Below, piece by piece: positions 16,871-25,191 of a stretch of DNA of 64,000 bases; position 1 is the stretch's first letter; each line of letters starts with the position of its first letter. The notes under the pieces were generated by a model. The model was not told where the DNA came from, ran no database searches, and saw only the letters and a program-made list of their open reading frames with translations. Position numbers and translations under genes: made by a program. Source of the DNA: an uncultured bacterium (GTDB lineage Bacteria > Bacillota_I > Bacilli_A > RF39 > UBA660); the NCBI GenBank assembly GCA_905215145.1, contig CAJMOW010000003.1, positions 1 through 64,000 on the forward strand, read 5' to 3'.

Positions 16871-18235
16871 TTAACTTAATATATAAGCATTAGTTTTGGT
16901 TCTTGATAAAGATACATATTGAAGCTGTCTAAGTTCATTAATATCTCTATCCAACTTTAGATTACCCATGTCTACGAACACATTGTTATAGGAACTCCCT
17001 TGACTTCTGTGTGCAGTTATGGCATAACCATAGTCGAACGTCTGTGGCTTAATAACTCTATTATCAAATAACAGAGGAACTGGAGTAGCAAACGATTTTA
17101 CCATATCGAAATATATACCCCATAAATACTTAGATTTAGTCCTATTACTCCACTTTTTAGCTTGTATTGCATCAAGCCTTACAGATTCTATCTTCTGAGC
17201 AAGTGTATGTAAATAGTCAGGATTTATATTATCTGGGTCTATTATGAATACGTTCATTAATCTCTTATCAACGCTATCATATAGGCCCAGCTCGAACCCC
17301 GAAAGTCTCATAAAATGAGGAATGTTTCTAGAGGTTCTGCGTATGTTAATAATAATATAGTCAGAAGAATTAAAGAACATGTCGCCATCGTATTCAAAGT
17401 TCTCACACCCAGTTAGAAACTCTGATTTATGATATGGCTCATTGTCTGTAAATAATAATCTTCTGACACAATCATTAAAACCTTTTACGCGCTTATTAGT
17501 ATATGCTATAAGTTTAGTATGGTTTACATTATTGTGTGTCATACCATACTTAATTTCTGGTAAGGCATCTAGCATAAACTCTTTAGCATTATTATAGCAA
17601 AAGAGAGAACCCTTCTCTCCGATTCGTGTTTCAAATCTAGCTATAGGATTCTCTCTTAATGTTAATAATATGGGTGCTAGGGCAGTGTCTTCATCTTGTC
17701 TGAATATCTTAGTAAGACGTATTACATTCTCATGTTCGAACACCTTACTAAGACCTCCATTATTCACGGGAGCTATTTGGGCAATGTCCCCTATAAACAG
17801 AATCTTACACTGATAAAATTCACAATAGTCTACAAGTAGATCGTAAAGTTCATCACTAACCATAGAGGCTTCATCTATGATAATTAATCCCTTATTAGGA
17901 ATGTTACCCATACCTTCAGAATAGAACTTCAAATCCTTGTAGTCTAAGTTAAATATATCTAGCTTGGGAGATAATGCTAATAGTTTATGTAATGTAGTAG
18001 CTGTATAGCCTGTAGCCATCTCTAGGACTGCTTTAGCTTTGTGAGTAGGAGCACACAACTTAAAGAATTCTGTTCCTTTGGTACTATCTAAATACTGTAC
18101 GAACTCATTCATAACTGCTGTTTTACCTACTCCAGCATACCCAGTAAGAACTAATATTCTTTCCGGACTATCTAAGAATTTAATCATCTTATCAATAGCA
18201 TACAACTGCTCATCTGACCAAGCTATCTTGTTCAT
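16871..18235 (-). CDS. SF1 helicase (RecD/Dda-like)
   Basis: 454 aa. Helicase motifs in order: I TGYAGVGKT (residues 31-39), Ia CAPTHKA, II IIDEASMV (DEAS), III GDIAQIAPV, V GYAITAHRSQGSSY, VI YVSLSRTK. The Q/T-rich pattern is that of the 5'-3' SF1B family (RecD2, T4 Dda), which in phages helps replication-fork restart and protein displacement. A conserved gene of crAss-like replication blocks. Confidence 0.92.
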   Translation of the reverse strand: MNKIAWSDEQLYAIDKMIKFLDSPERILVLTGYAGVGKTAVMNEFVQYLDSTKGTEFFKLCAPTHKAKAVLEMATGYTATTLHKLLALSPKLDIFNLDYKDLKFYSEGMGNIPNKGLIIIDEASMVSDELYDLLVDYCEFYQCKILFIGDIAQIAPVNNGGLSKVFEHENVIRLTKIFRQDEDTALAPILLTLRENPIARFETRIGEKGSLFCYNNAKEFMLDALPEIKYGMTHNNVNHTKLIAYTNKRVKGFNDCVRRLLFTDNEPYHKSEFLTGCENFEYDGDMFFNSSDYIIINIRRTSRNIPHFMRLSGFELGLYDSVDKRLMNVFIIDPDNINPDYLHTLAQKIESVRLDAIQAKKWSNRTKSKYLWGIYFDMVKSFATPVPLLFDNRVIKPQTFDYGYAITAHRSQGSSYNNVFVDMGNLKLDRDINELRQLQYVSLSRTKTNAYILS

Positions 18236-18237
18236 AA

Positions 18238-18813
18238 CTATTTATCCCAAAATTTATAAGTTATGTTTGTTAACTTATACTCTCCATCCTCAACTATAAC
18301 CTTATAGAGCCTTTGGTTAGTGTTTGGATTATTAAGCGGTCCACATTCTTCAATGTAAGGGCCGAGCTTAACATAATTAAAGTTCTTCAGTTCAATTTCC
18401 TCTGCCAAAGTAGCTCTACCACTATACCACCCAATCTTTATGTTAAGCGGTACTGTTTCTTGCCATTGCATCTCAGTTTCAGCTGGAATTGTTACCTTAG
18501 GAAACTTTACCTCTTTATGAATAGTAAAGGAATCTACTATCTTAGTAGTAGTTAATGCCCTTACTAAACTAGCATAGTGATTAATGAGTTTAGGGTCATT
18601 ATCGCCACCCATAAAACAGATAGCAGTAATACCTTTATTCTCATTAATGAGTTTCTCTATCCTAGTAATTGTTAGAGGTTCTCCAATATCCTCTGCCAAG
18701 TAAGAGCTATGACAGCCCTTACAATGGCAGGGACAATTGGATATATTAATGGCAAGAGTGGTTTCATCAGGAATTTCCCTGAATACTATATCATATCCTA
18801 CATATTTAAGCAT
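18238..18813 (-). CDS. nrdG: Anaerobic ribonucleotide reductase activase NrdG
   Basis: 191 aa from the ATG at 18813, which overlaps the nrdD stop by 8 nt; a GTG at 18870 would overlap by 65 nt. Radical-SAM cluster motif CPCHCKGC (Cx3Cx2C) near residues 27-34, and later CFMGGDN. NrdG uses S-adenosylmethionine to place the glycyl radical on NrdD. Its position directly after nrdD is the normal partner arrangement. The gene requires anaerobic conditions, consistent with a gut host. Confidence 0.92.
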   Translation of the reverse strand: MLKYVGYDIVFREIPDETTLAINISNCPCHCKGCHSSYLAEDIGEPLTITRIEKLINENKGITAICFMGGDNDPKLINHYASLVRALTTTKIVDSFTIHKEVKFPKVTIPAETEMQWQETVPLNIKIGWYSGRATLAEEIELKNFNYVKLGPYIEECGPLNNPNTNQRLYKVIVEDGEYKLTNITYKFWDK

Positions 18814-19093
18814 GTGCGTAGAATCTTCTGCTAGCTTCTTCTTGTCTTGCTTGACTGAAGTTGCTAACACGTTTTAAATAACCGATAACTCTAGTAGCAT
18901 AATCAATGTTCTTACTACCACACTTAGGACATTCTTTGAGATATCTCTTGTCAATATGTCCACAATCATTACAAATAGTATTTGGAATATTGAATGTGAA
19001 ATAGTTAGTACCATTGACAGCTGCCACTTTCAACAAGTTACGATACTGTTCCTTACTAAGATGTTCATCTAGATTCATGTGGAGGGCGCTACC
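18806..19093 (-). CDS. nrdD: Class III ribonucleotide reductase NrdD, exon 4
   Basis: C-terminal exon. It starts at G19093, completing the junction LDG/GSALHMNLDEHLS. It carries the zinc site CNDCGH and CPKCGS and the glycyl-radical motif RVIGYL. The four exons (1034+580+165+288 nt) add up to 2067 nt, an exact 688-codon frame plus stop, which supports the deduced splice sites. See exon 1 for function. Confidence 0.9.
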   Translation of the reverse strand, partial: GSALHMNLDEHLSKEQYRNLLKVAAVNGTNYFTFNIPNTICNDCGHIDKRYLKECPKCGSKNIDYATRVIGYLKRVSNFSQARQEEASRRFYAHA

Positions 19094-19184
19094 CGTGTTT
19101 ATCTAATGTTTCCATTAGCACTGACTATATCTTAACGGAAGTACTTCCGCAATATCCATTTCAAGCAGCGTACCAATAGCTGCC

Positions 19185-19967
19185 TTACTCCTCCGATCCG
19201 AGGATAGTCGATACAGGATTATAATTATCAATGTTTATCTCCTGACCATTAAGTAGCCAGGCAGATTTAACTTTACTGTAGATTGGAAGATGTTTATATG
19301 AATTAGCAATTAAACCTCTAAAGCTATCTTTAGATTTACTTCTGCTACCATACTTCTCATATGTTTCTGTTAAGGTATGATTAGTATAATACTTACGTAT
19401 CTCTAAGACTTCTTCGTCAGAGTATATTGCATTACCATTCAAACTTCCTGGATTACTCTTTTGAGAACTATGATGTACTTTATTAGATTCAGTATAAACT
19501 TCCGGCATAACAGATTGCCAAGTAATTCCTTCCCAAATCTTCTGAAATGCTGAGTAGGAGATTCTATCCTTAAACATCTCCCAACATTCCTTACATCTCA
19601 AGTCTCCATAAGAGTAAATCTCTCGAATTTGAATTACATCTTCCACTTTAAGTTTAGCTCTAGGGTTTCCGTCTAACTGGTTAGATTCACCTCCCCCAGT
19701 AATATTATATCCTTTATCAGGATTCCTGGAATCAAAGGTCTTTATATAGTACCTCTCTAATTCCCCAAGCTTCTTAAAGTCGTCAGTATTATCTATCTCT
19801 TCTATAGTAAAGTTCTCAAGACCGTATTTACGCATAGACCTATATAAGTGTCTATCACACACTCTACTGTCTCTTATGTGACCTCTCCATCTTGCTTCTA
19901 GTGTAACTGTAGTTAAACCTATATACACCTTGCCGTTAATACTGTTAGTAATTTTATAGATGATCAT
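19185..19967 (-). CDS. GIY-YIG intron homing endonuclease
   Basis: 260 aa inside nrdD intron 3. N-terminal GIY-YIG nuclease: YKITNSINGKVYIGLT (Y-x10-YIG), RWRGHIRDS with the catalytic Arg, and the later Glu/Asn region FTIEEIDNTD and GYNITGGG. The C-terminal part is a repeated DNA-binding region (YSDEEVLEIRKYY). It should cut the intron-less nrdD allele and drive homing. ATG at 19967; a good promoter lies just upstream (19985-20015). Confidence 0.9.
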   Translation of the reverse strand: MIIYKITNSINGKVYIGLTTVTLEARWRGHIRDSRVCDRHLYRSMRKYGLENFTIEEIDNTDDFKKLGELERYYIKTFDSRNPDKGYNITGGGESNQLDGNPRAKLKVEDVIQIREIYSYGDLRCKECWEMFKDRISYSAFQKIWEGITWQSVMPEVYTESNKVHHSSQKSNPGSLNGNAIYSDEEVLEIRKYYTNHTLTETYEKYGSRSKSKDSFRGLIANSYKHLPIYSKVKSAWLLNGQEINIDNYNPVSTILGSEE

Positions 19968-19984
19968 TATATTAATAATTTCTA

Positions 19985-20015
19985 CAAATTTACTAATTTA
20001 AATGGAGATGTGCAA
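19985..20015 (-). promoter_or_regulatory. Bacteroidetes-type promoter for GIY-YIG gene
   Basis: Minus strand reads TTG, a 20-nt spacer, then TAAATTTG, matching TTG-N19/21-TAnnTTTG. It lies within nrdD intron 3, 18 nt before the ATG, so the nuclease can be made independently of nrdD transcription. Confidence 0.7.
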
Positions 20016-20150
20016 CTCATACATCATAATTAATTTCCCACGGGATTACCATACATCTAGTCTCACGACTCAAGCTTCAGGCTTCCCCGTTAGCATAGTT
20101 AATTACTATACCCGTCTGGTTAAACGCAAAGATATAACAGGCGATTGTTC

Positions 20151-20315
20151 ACCATCAAGATACTTGATATAATCTTTACCATGTAGTTTAAATTTATCAA
20201 GTATAGTCAAGGAAGTATCTTCTACAGCATAGAAGTAACTATTATAGCAATCTCTTGGTACAAAGTAACCTGCCTTCCTGTCCCACATAGCATGTTTAAC
20301 TCCCAGGTTTTCAGC
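20151..20315 (-). CDS. nrdD: Class III ribonucleotide reductase NrdD, exon 3
   Basis: 55 codons. Begins GCT GAA AAC CTG after the intron-ending G at 20316, giving the junction CEFVP/AENLGVKHAMWDRK. Continues KAGYFVPRDCYNSYFY and ends at YLDG. The sequence matches the phage T4-type NrdD core closely as I recall it. An exon this short between two introns is unusual for a phage gene. Confidence 0.88.
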
Positions 20316-20322
20316 CCTTCTG

Positions 20323-21021
20323 TTACGCCTGCTCCCCAGCTTTGGAGCAGTGACCTAATAAATGATATAAGTCCTTGTTAGGACCATAATCACCACACAA
20401 TTCAAATTCTTTGGTAAGACGAGCTATAATAGCTTCCTGTTCAGTATCAAAGTAACCTAGATGCATTCCTTTATAGTTATGCATAATTCTCGCTGCCCAT
20501 TTACCATTCTTGAGCTGAGAAACTCCGATTACCTTGCTACCCTTACGAATGTTCTTCATATTATCCTTATGTTCACACACTCTGAGATTTTGTATCCTAT
20601 TATCAAGTTTATCACCATTAATGTGGTCTACAACTTTCTTAATTGAATACTCCTCTTCATGCACTCCCATTAAGTACCTATGAAGTAGTATCTTCTTACC
20701 ATTTATACTAATTGCAGCATACCAAGTATCTCCACCCTGTTTGCGGATGTAAATCTTAAACTGCTTTAGTTCTCCCACCTTATCTAAATCAACCTTGATT
20801 CTAGCTGTCTCATTACCCTCTTTGTCATAAGTTATACATTCAGCGTAATCATCATGTAGTATGTACTCGTTGGGGTCATAGATTGTCCTTTCGGTAATCT
20901 TACCTTTATGATACATCTGCATGTAGTGTTTCTTACAATAAGGTGTTCCTTTGAATCTTGCGAATGCATCAGCATCACAAGCCGTGCATTTAGTTCCTTC
21001 TAGTGTATTAGTTCTCTTCAT
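20323..21021 (-). CDS. HNH homing endonuclease with AP2 domain
   Basis: 232 aa from the ATG at 21021. An upstream ATG at 21102 is open, but a strong promoter (21052-21083) lies between the two, so the shorter form is preferred. N-terminal zinc-like region (CTACDADAF, CKKHYMQMY). HNH core VVDHINGDKLDNRIQNLR followed by N. C-terminal AP2-type DNA-binding domain (GVSQLKNGKWAARI, GYFDTEQEAI). Homing role inferred from location in nrdD intron 2. Confidence 0.9.
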   Translation of the reverse strand: MKRTNTLEGTKCTACDADAFARFKGTPYCKKHYMQMYHKGKITERTIYDPNEYILHDDYAECITYDKEGNETARIKVDLDKVGELKQFKIYIRKQGGDTWYAAISINGKKILLHRYLMGVHEEEYSIKKVVDHINGDKLDNRIQNLRVCEHKDNMKNIRKGSKVIGVSQLKNGKWAARIMHNYKGMHLGYFDTEQEAIIARLTKEFELCGDYGPNKDLYHLLGHCSKAGEQA

Positions 21022-21051
21022 ACTTGTACTCGTTTTAATTAAAGTTGTGTA

Positions 21052-21083
21052 CAAAGATACGTAATTTCCACCAGTAAAACAAA
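21052..21083 (-). promoter_or_regulatory. Bacteroidetes-type promoter for HNH/AP2 gene
   Basis: Minus strand TTTG, exactly 20 nt, then TATCTTT and G: a full match to the Bacteroidetes sigma consensus TTTG-N19/21-TAnnTTTG. It is internal to nrdD intron 2 and 31 nt before the preferred ATG, which argues for that start. Confidence 0.75.
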
Positions 21084-21275
21084 GTATTAGGCGGGAAATC
21101 ACTTCAGATTTCCTCTACATGTCACCATGTAGTGCAGACTATCGCACACCCTCATTGCTGAGAGTCCCATTCGTTTAGTCGTTCAGGCTGCCATTACGCT
21201 TGCCCCTTGTTGCCTACGATTCTCACGTAGTGGTTCCAAGTCAATTAGATTGGGTTTAACGTGCCCACAAGTTTT

Positions 21276-21855
21276 AGGCACAAACTCACAGTTAAACATC
21301 AACTCCTTAGTTCTAGCTTTACGATTTTCATCGCTAATAGTTTTAAGGATAGATTGCATAAATTCTCTGTAAGTAGGATTGTCATTAACTGGAATTCCTA
21401 AGAACTCAGCAGCTTCGATAACTCCATTAACACCTACAGTCAAATACTGTTTCTTCATATGAATGAATCCAGCAGAATAGACAGTTAGTAAACCATCATT
21501 TAAATAGTCTTTGAGTAATTCATTATATGCAGTTTGATATTTATGAACTTTCTGAACGTTTTCACGTAAATACTCAATCATATCGTATCCGTTATTAACT
21601 GCATCTTGAACTAATCTATTAATATTTAAAGTCATTACAGATTTGCTACCAGTAGCAATACCACCAGCTCCAAGAGAATAACTAAATTGATTATCAGTTA
21701 CTTCATTGCGAAGTCTACAACAACTTGACAGACTATCTGCTGAATCAGACATATAAGTAAAGAATGAGTGTCCCTTACTATACATCTCTGCTGTAAAGTC
21801 TGCCCATTCTTTATCTACTACATCCTCTCCATCAGTAAGAAGTGCTACAGTTTCC
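21276..21855 (-). CDS. nrdD: Class III ribonucleotide reductase NrdD, exon 2
   Basis: 580 nt, starting with G that completes the Val codon split by intron 1 (FPV/ETVALLTDGE) and ending at CEFVP. Contains SSCCRLRNE, the active-site cysteine region where the thiyl radical forms on the reductase barrel. Reading through into intron 2 reaches a stop at 21183, so splicing is needed. Confidence 0.9.
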
Positions 21856-22711
21856 CACATATGTTCCATATAGTTCGCTACACTATATGCGTTCTCTTAT
21901 GAACTGCTGTATGTCACCATACAGGTCAGACTATATCACAATCCTATTAGGATTCTCCCCATTTCCACTGTCAATAGCTTACAGTGTACTCTCTTTCGAG
22001 ATAGTCGTTGAACTTTCATTACAGAACTCAAATGTATATCCATGATACAACCTATTAGCATTGATAGCTTTATGTAACCCTTCCACACAAGATGGCTTAC
22101 CTATAAGGCGTACTGCTTCACTCATAGATTTATATATAGTATCATTCTCTATACATCTGACTGCCTTTGGAGCAGTCTTCCCCTTCATAGACTTACCAAG
22201 TACATCTACAGAGTGTCTTTCATTCTCTGACTGTGTGCACCATTCTAGGTTCTCTACACAGTTATTAGAACGATTGCCATCTATATGATTAACGTAAGGT
22301 TTGTTGTCAGGATTTGGTATGTACGTCTCAGCTACAAGCCTATGACACATATATCTTTTCTTAACACCTTCTTTCATTAACACAATCCTACTGTAACCAT
22401 CTTGCATAACCTCTACTTTAAGTGATTTGCCAGGATAATTACGAGTTCCAGATTGCTTATACTTGATAATTCTATCTTTACTTCTAAAGTTACCTAAAGT
22501 ACTTACTTCAAAGTACCCTTCATAGTTAGGGATTTCTTTCCAAATTTCTTCCATAATGCTTAGCTGCTGATTGTCTTAATACTAATTATCTAGTGCAAAG
22601 ATAATGTAATTTACTTACATTTCCTAACTTTCTACCATTAATTAATGTTAAGATGTCCCAGCAATTAGAGGAGTTGTTCGAGATAGATTACTCTATCAAG
22701 CTGCGAAATTC
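21856..22711 (-). ncRNA. Group I intron 1 of nrdD (856 nt)
   Basis: Runs from G22711 to G21856. P1 is visible as exon CTGT paired with intron CGCAG across the cut, with U.G at the splice site. The P7 strand GATATAGTCTGACC lies near 21923-21938. Host frame closes at FPV/ETVALL, where all NrdD proteins continue as FPVxT. Carries an HNH gene upstream of the core. Confidence 0.87.
21979..22554 (-). CDS. NUMOD4-HNH homing endonuclease
   Basis: 191 aa in nrdD intron 1. NUMOD4 domain at the N-terminus (EIWKEIPNYEGYFEVSTLG), HNH core VNHIDGNRSNNCVENLEWCT near residues 88-107, and a C-terminal NUMOD1-like helix-turn-helix (KSMSEAVRLIGKPSCVEGLH). Classic group I intron endonuclease of phages. A -7 box TATCTTTG at 22596-22603 precedes it, but with a poor -33 element. 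Confidence 0.92.
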   Translation of the reverse strand: MEEIWKEIPNYEGYFEVSTLGNFRSKDRIIKYKQSGTRNYPGKSLKVEVMQDGYSRIVLMKEGVKKRYMCHRLVAETYIPNPDNKPYVNHIDGNRSNNCVENLEWCTQSENERHSVDVLGKSMKGKTAPKAVRCIENDTIYKSMSEAVRLIGKPSCVEGLHKAINANRLYHGYTFEFCNESSTTISKESTL

Positions 22712-23745
22712 ACAGGGAACGTTAATATGCACTTAGTCCTCTCCTCGTTAAACCAAGTCATAAACTTCTTCTGTAACCAGTTCAAAGAATCCCATATGGG
22801 CTTAGTTCCATCGGGGAATACAAACTCACCAAATAAACCTTCAAAGTAATTCTTATCAAAATAACTGATATTCCAGAATACTGATTGGAAGTTACGAGCA
22901 GCTGCTGGTTGATTGATTGAATATACAATCTGTTGGAACTTCTGTTCAATAGTCTTATCAATATTTCTATGTTTATCAACCATCTCTTCTGGACGTTTCC
23001 AATAATCATCACCCCATTCTTTACGAGCGAAATAATCGAAATACATTAGGAACTCACCAGTAGCTACTGCTCCAGCGAATTGCGAGCTGATAGCAAATAC
23101 CAGATTAACAAACATACCGCAGAAGGAGTCCAGATTCTTAGGCTTGGCAGACAAACCTCCAATTGGCTGTAGCCCTTCAAGTAGGAACGGATACATAGTG
23201 ATAGCCACGCAGTAGGGCATAATTGATGTTTCATCATGCTTGTAAAGTTCATGAGATTCCAGTTGTCTAATATACTCCTTAGCTAAATCTTCACCATATA
23301 ACTGCCTAATTTTATCTGTAAGGATTGCTCTATTAACTTTAATTACATCACCCTTAAACAACTCTCCATTTAAAGTTACTATATTCTTCTCAGTAACATT
23401 GGCATTAGCATCATATTTACTACCTGTAGCAGCATTAGATGCTTTGGCATAATCCTTAATAAACTGCTTCTTCCCAGCTAATGCTCTAAGTTCAGCTTGT
23501 TTATGTCGATACAAAATGAATGCTTTAGCGACATCATAGTAATCACAAGCCATCAAAGCCTTTTCAATTTGATCTTGAAGCTCTTCTACTGATACTATGT
23601 TGTTAATATACAATTCATCTTTAATATCATCCAAAATATCGGAATCAATTGGTTCGTTAACAGCATTGAACGCCTTAGTAATAGCCGCGTCAATCTTATT
23701 AATATCGAAAGGTTCTACTCTCTTATTTCTTTTAATTACTAACAT
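22712..23745 (-). CDS. nrdD: Class III ribonucleotide reductase NrdD, exon 1
   Basis: Exon 1 of a four-exon nrdD (688 aa when spliced). Starts with an ATP-cone regulatory domain (VIKRNKRVEPFDINKI) and ends at LTFPV. The enzyme reduces ribonucleoside triphosphates to deoxynucleotides using a glycyl radical (exon 4) and formate. It works only without oxygen and needs NrdG. Placement beside nrdG and the nucleotide genes supports a role in dNTP supply during infection. Without splicing this ORF would stop at 22696. Confidence 0.93.
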
Positions 23746-23750
23746 TCAAT

Positions 23751-24530
23751 TTAGAAGTTTAATATGTTTCTTAGTAATAGAGTCTTCTCTGCTCTATTCA
23801 TCAAATCTTTGCCCTTGTCATTACTAATTAACTGAGTAAATGCATTATACACAGTAAACATATCCACCTCATTACCCTCTCCTATATAATAGCTAGAATC
23901 AGGGTCTTCAAACATAGAACCATAAGCCTTAACAACAAGGTCTGTTCCTATCTTTACGTCTCCATACCCACCATTATAGGTCATAGATATAGCGTTTCTA
24001 ACCCATCTACCTAGATTAGAGTCTATATTACTTGGAGTTCCTTCCCATGTAGTATTATGTAAGGTGTCCAACATCAATTTAATATCACTGGTTTGTGATA
24101 AAAGGTGTTCAACAGCTTTATAATTGATGGGCTTCTCAGACTCTAAGTTCTGAACTTGTAAGAACTCTGGGTCAAAGACACATAAGTTTGTACATGCTCT
24201 ATTAAGAGCACCTCTATAAATCTTAGCTACTGGTTTACGGACGTCTAATCCATATACCATACCAATAACTTCATCGTGATTATCTATTCTGCAATTCTCT
24301 GGCATTACAGCTTGAATAAGTACACGATTATAAGTGATATCATCTGCATTAACCTCTCCATCTGCTGTTCTAGTAACTTGCTTAGGAAGTTCTGCTTCCA
24401 CTATAAAGTTACTAGTAAACTTATACATTCTTTCTAGAAAGGGTTCTACATAAGCAGCCGTAGGGAAGTAATTACGCTTCCCTATTCTGGTTGCTTTACC
24501 ATTTAACAGTTGATCAATCGTCAGTTGCAT
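23751..24530 (-). CDS. Conserved phage protein, 259 aa
   Basis: ATG start overlapping the upstream stop by 1 nt. Resembles the DUF932-like phage proteins in its overall pattern (an N-terminal domain, then ALNRACTNLCVFDPEF and a helical C-terminus), but I am not certain. Sits directly before nrdD with a 5-nt gap. Function unknown. Confidence 0.65.
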   Translation of the reverse strand: MQLTIDQLLNGKATRIGKRNYFPTAAYVEPFLERMYKFTSNFIVEAELPKQVTRTADGEVNADDITYNRVLIQAVMPENCRIDNHDEVIGMVYGLDVRKPVAKIYRGALNRACTNLCVFDPEFLQVQNLESEKPINYKAVEHLLSQTSDIKLMLDTLHNTTWEGTPSNIDSNLGRWVRNAISMTYNGGYGDVKIGTDLVVKAYGSMFEDPDSSYYIGEGNEVDMFTVYNAFTQLISNDKGKDLMNRAEKTLLLRNILNF

Positions 24531-25183
24531 TATACACAGTACAATATCGGCTTTGGTAATTCTAGTAATCTAGCAGCATAATATACAGCTCTTAATGGAT
24601 TTGCACCATTACCGTCAATAGGCATAGTGTTAGAACTAAAATAACCAACACCATACCTTTTGGCAATATTGTACAACCTCACTAATAACTCAGTAGATTG
24701 GCCCTTTGTTGGATCAATTTCATTTGACAAGAGCTGATTTAGCAAATACTTCAGAGCTTCTCTGCAAGTAGCTCTGGTGTCACCACCGCTAAATGTATGA
24801 CTGTCTATCACAATTGTTCGCACAGTGACTCCACAGAATGCACCCTCAGCATACTTTACTTCACCACTCATCATTTCAATAGGAGTTCCCACCAATCCCT
24901 GTACAGGATGGACAGGTTTCTCTACATCTCTGTCATTAATGGTTATCTTACTAGAATCTAGTTGCTTTGAGGCTTTAGAAATCATACTATCTTTAACAAT
25001 AGTAGGAAAATCATCTATGTTAGTTTGGCCAGTTACTCTAAATCCAACAGCTGGCAAATTACTCATAAGATTATCCTCGGCTCGTTGAAAGTCTAGTTTA
25101 CTTTGTTCTAACGCCTTAAAAGCATTTACATAGTCATCACAATTAGCTCTAAGAGCTATTACATCATCAATAGTTAAAGTCAT
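24530..25183 (-). CDS. Hypothetical protein, 217 aa
   Basis: ATG start, 1-nt overlap with the next gene. Helical N-terminus with a possible coiled coil (FKALEQSKLDFQRAEDNLM). The middle has GGDTRATCREALKYLLNQL. No family recognised. The coupling suggests that it and 23751-24530 act together. Confidence 0.62.
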   Translation of the reverse strand: MTLTIDDVIALRANCDDYVNAFKALEQSKLDFQRAEDNLMSNLPAVGFRVTGQTNIDDFPTIVKDSMISKASKQLDSSKITINDRDVEKPVHPVQGLVGTPIEMMSGEVKYAEGAFCGVTVRTIVIDSHTFSGGDTRATCREALKYLLNQLLSNEIDPTKGQSTELLVRLYNIAKRYGVGYFSSNTMPIDGNGANPLRAVYYAARLLELPKPILYCV

Positions 25184-25191
25184 TGTTTACA

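Larger units (their letters stand above)
19094..20150 (-). ncRNA. Group I intron 3 of nrdD (1057 nt)
   Basis: Runs from G20150 to G19094. The P7 hallmark TAAGATATAGTC is present on the minus strand near 19120-19133, after the endonuclease gene. The host frame closes at LDG/GSALH. The visible P1 is short (exon GGT with intron GCC, U.G at the cut), so this 5' splice site rests mainly on protein continuity. It carries a GIY-YIG gene with its own promoter. Confidence 0.82.
20316..21275 (-). ncRNA. Group I intron 2 of nrdD (960 nt)
   Basis: Runs from A21275 to G20316. Its P1 is perfect: exon GTGCCT pairs with intron GGGCAC, with U.G at the cut. A P7-like GCGATAGTCTGCAC lies near 21140-21155, upstream of the nuclease gene. 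The ORF therefore sits in a peripheral 3' domain, unlike introns 1 and 3. The HNH gene ends 7 nt before the 3' splice site. Confidence 0.85.

Noticed and set aside
18814..18870. Longer nrdG beginning at GTG 18870
   Set aside because: It would overlap the essential nrdD C-terminus by 65 nt, and the radical-SAM domain starts properly from the ATG at 18813.
18806..23745. nrdD pieces as separate genes or pseudogenes
   Set aside because: Exons rejoin exactly in frame with group I intron signatures at each break, so a spliced functional gene is the better reading.
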